DNA from: Paraburkholderia acidipaludis NBRC 101816
GTDB taxonomy: Bacteria; Pseudomonadota; Gammaproteobacteria; Burkholderiales; Burkholderiaceae
Reading direction: 5' to 3'
Assembly (NCBI RefSeq): GCF_000684975.1
Contig: NZ_BAXZ01000020.1
Location: forward strand, 1-64,000
Length of the DNA stretch: 64,000 nucleotides
The notes beneath the pieces are model-generated. The model did no database searches, was not told the origin of the DNA, and worked only from the letters and a program-made list of their open reading frames with translations. A program made the position numbers and the translations under genes. Below are positions 62,923 through 64,000 of the stretch, piece by piece. Within the stretch, counting starts at the first letter, position 1, and every line of letters starts with the position of its first letter.

Positions 62923-63906
62923 CTAAAGTTTGATCTCTGCCGGCCCGAAGTTCAGCGTTTCTTCGGCAATCGCTACGGGTTCGGCACGCAATATCAGATA
63001 GATACGAAGTAGGTATTCCCCAAGAATTCCAAGGAGTAGTGACTGGAACCCAATGCCGAATAGTACAAGGATGTGGATGCTGGCAAGTCCGCGCGGCAAG
63101 TCGGGCTGAAAGGCCCGCAATATGACGTAGTAGAGCGCCCCTAGCGCGGACAAACCGAGCAGAAAGAGGCCGCAATATGTCGCTAAACGCAGCGGCAGCA
63201 CGGAATGATTGAACACACCCGAGAGTCCCAACTTGATCAATTGGCCGACCCCGAATTTGCTTGTACCGGCAACACGTGCGGCGCGCGCATATGAAACGCC
63301 GATTTGCCTGAAACCCAAGCCGGCAATTAGTCCACGCAGATACGGATTCGACGAGCGATACCGTTGCAGCGCATCAATCACTTTTCGGTCGACCAGCCGG
63401 AAATCGCCGGCGTCGCGCGGAATCGCATGCTCACCAAGCTTGTCGATCGCCCAGTAACCGAACTTTCTGAACGCATTGATCAATCGCCCTTCCGGACGTT
63501 GCTCGCGCACACCATACACGACATGGTAGCCCTCCCGCCAGAGCTGAAAAAAGTGTTCGAGGAGTTCTGGCGGGTCCTGCAGATCGGCGTCGATCTGCAT
63601 CACCGCGTCGCCCCGTGCGTGCATGTAATTGGCAAGAATCGAGCGCTGAAAACCAACATTCTTCGAGAACCGGATTGCCCGCACGCGTGAATCGGCTCGC
63701 GCCAAAGCGGCGAGCTTCTCCCACGTCGAGTCAGACGAATGGTTGTCCGTGAAGATGAACTCAAGCCGGCACCGGTCGGCCATCGTATCTCCAAGCTTTC
63801 TGAGACGCGCATAAAGCGCGTCCAGATTGTCCGCTTCATTTAAAACTGGCACCGAAATTGAAATCAGCGGAAAAGCAGCGGAATTGTCCATCGACGTTTT
63901 GTCCAT
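62923..63906 (-). CDS. GtrB/DPM1-like polyprenyl-phosphate glycosyltransferase
   Basis: A 327-residue GT2 enzyme. PLISISVPVLNEADNLDALY and DNHSSDSTWEKLAALA form the nucleotide-binding part, and AVMQIDADLQDPPELLEHFF carries the DxD-type QIDADLQDPPE motif of dolichol/undecaprenyl-phosphate sugar synthases. Two C-terminal membrane helices (about 225-300) anchor it. It would charge undecaprenyl phosphate with a single sugar for periplasmic side-chain addition. The ATG at 63906 lies seven bases after the preceding stop; M at 63891 is an alternative. Confidence 0.88.
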   Translation of the reverse strand: MDKTSMDNSAAFPLISISVPVLNEADNLDALYARLRKLGDTMADRCRLEFIFTDNHSSDSTWEKLAALARADSRVRAIRFSKNVGFQRSILANYMHARGDAVMQIDADLQDPPELLEHFFQLWREGYHVVYGVREQRPEGRLINAFRKFGYWAIDKLGEHAIPRDAGDFRLVDRKVIDALQRYRSSNPYLRGLIAGLGFRQIGVSYARAARVAGTSKFGVGQLIKLGLSGVFNHSVLPLRLATYCGLFLLGLSALGALYYVILRAFQPDLPRGLASIHILVLFGIGFQSLLLGILGEYLLRIYLILRAEPVAIAEETLNFGPAEIKL

Positions 63907-63913
63907 TGAAAAA

Positions 63914-64000
63914 TCAGTTCGACGCGAAGCGACGCAGTGCTGCTTCCACACCTTCATCGAGCGAATAATTCGCGTGCCACCCGATCGCATTTGCCAGGCC
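63914..64000 (-). CDS. C-terminus of a probable NAD-dependent sugar epimerase/dehydratase (cut by window edge)
   Basis: Only the last 28 residues are present, reading GLANAIGWHANYSLDEGVEA, then ALRRFASN and a TGA at 63914-63916. The pattern G-W-x-x-x-Y-S-L-D-E-G-x-x-x-x-L is the usual C-terminal helix region of SDR-type sugar epimerases and dehydratases. Seven bases separate it from the GtrB-like gene, so it belongs to the same operon. With rfbF close by, a CDP-sugar enzyme is a reasonable guess but cannot be shown from this piece. Confidence 0.6.
   Translation of the reverse strand, partial: GLANAIGWHANYSLDEGVEAALRRFASN

Overview
The window looks like one chromosomal segment of a high-GC betaproteobacterium of the Burkholderia/Paraburkholderia group. 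The support is GC-rich codon use in most genes, a CysB-type LysR regulator, a urea ABC transporter plus urease block, and a lipid A-core block with a Kdo hydroxylase of the kind known from Burkholderia. The species is an inference. No rRNA, tRNA, CRISPR array or intact insertion sequence was seen.

Layout. (1) 0.2-2.4 kb: cysB-like regulator and an orphan branched-chain-type binding protein. (2) 2.4-9.7 kb, minus strand: a sugar or polyol uptake and catabolism operon (LacI regulator, CUT2 ATPase, permease, binding protein, TIM-barrel isomerase, Gfo/Idh/MocA dehydrogenase) with a perfect 26-bp palindromic operator in front of lacI. (3) 9.9-11.5 kb: protein-isoaspartate methyltransferase-like gene, rhodanese, and a decayed class III aminotransferase remnant. 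(4) 11.4-23.7 kb: nitrogen block, urtABCDE, a Phd/ParE-type toxin-antitoxin pair, ureD and ureABCEFG. Sigma-54 (-24/-12) promoters stand before urtA and before ureA, which fits nitrogen-limitation control. (5) 23.7-27.0 kb, minus strand: waaC-kdoO-waaA for the LPS inner core, then a CcdAB-type toxin-antitoxin pair. (6) 27.9-64 kb: a long surface-polysaccharide region.

The polysaccharide region makes GDP-mannose (manB, manC), GDP-L-fucose (gmd, fcl) and probably another GDP-6-deoxyhexose (a second gmd-like gene). It also makes UDP-galactose or UDP-GalNAc (galE), a UDP-QuiNAc-type sugar with its initiating transferase (genes in wbpV-wbpL-wbpM order) and a CDP-hexose (rfbF). Seven glycosyltransferases use these donors. 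Export can go through an ABC transporter (Wzm, and Wzt with a C-terminal glycan-binding domain) or a Wzx-like flippase. The 3' end carries an FAD oxidoreductase, a flippase-like membrane protein, rfbF, a GtrB-like glycosyltransferase and the tail of an SDR-like gene.

The most interesting theme is sulfation. An APS kinase (cysC) and three sulfotransferase-like proteins lie among these genes. One has the complete PAPS-binding signature, is AT-rich, and sits directly between wzt and a methyltransferase whose C-terminus is built from 21-residue repeats. This suggests a sulfated, ABC-exported O-polysaccharide with a coiled-coil chain-length terminator. That model is an inference to be tested.
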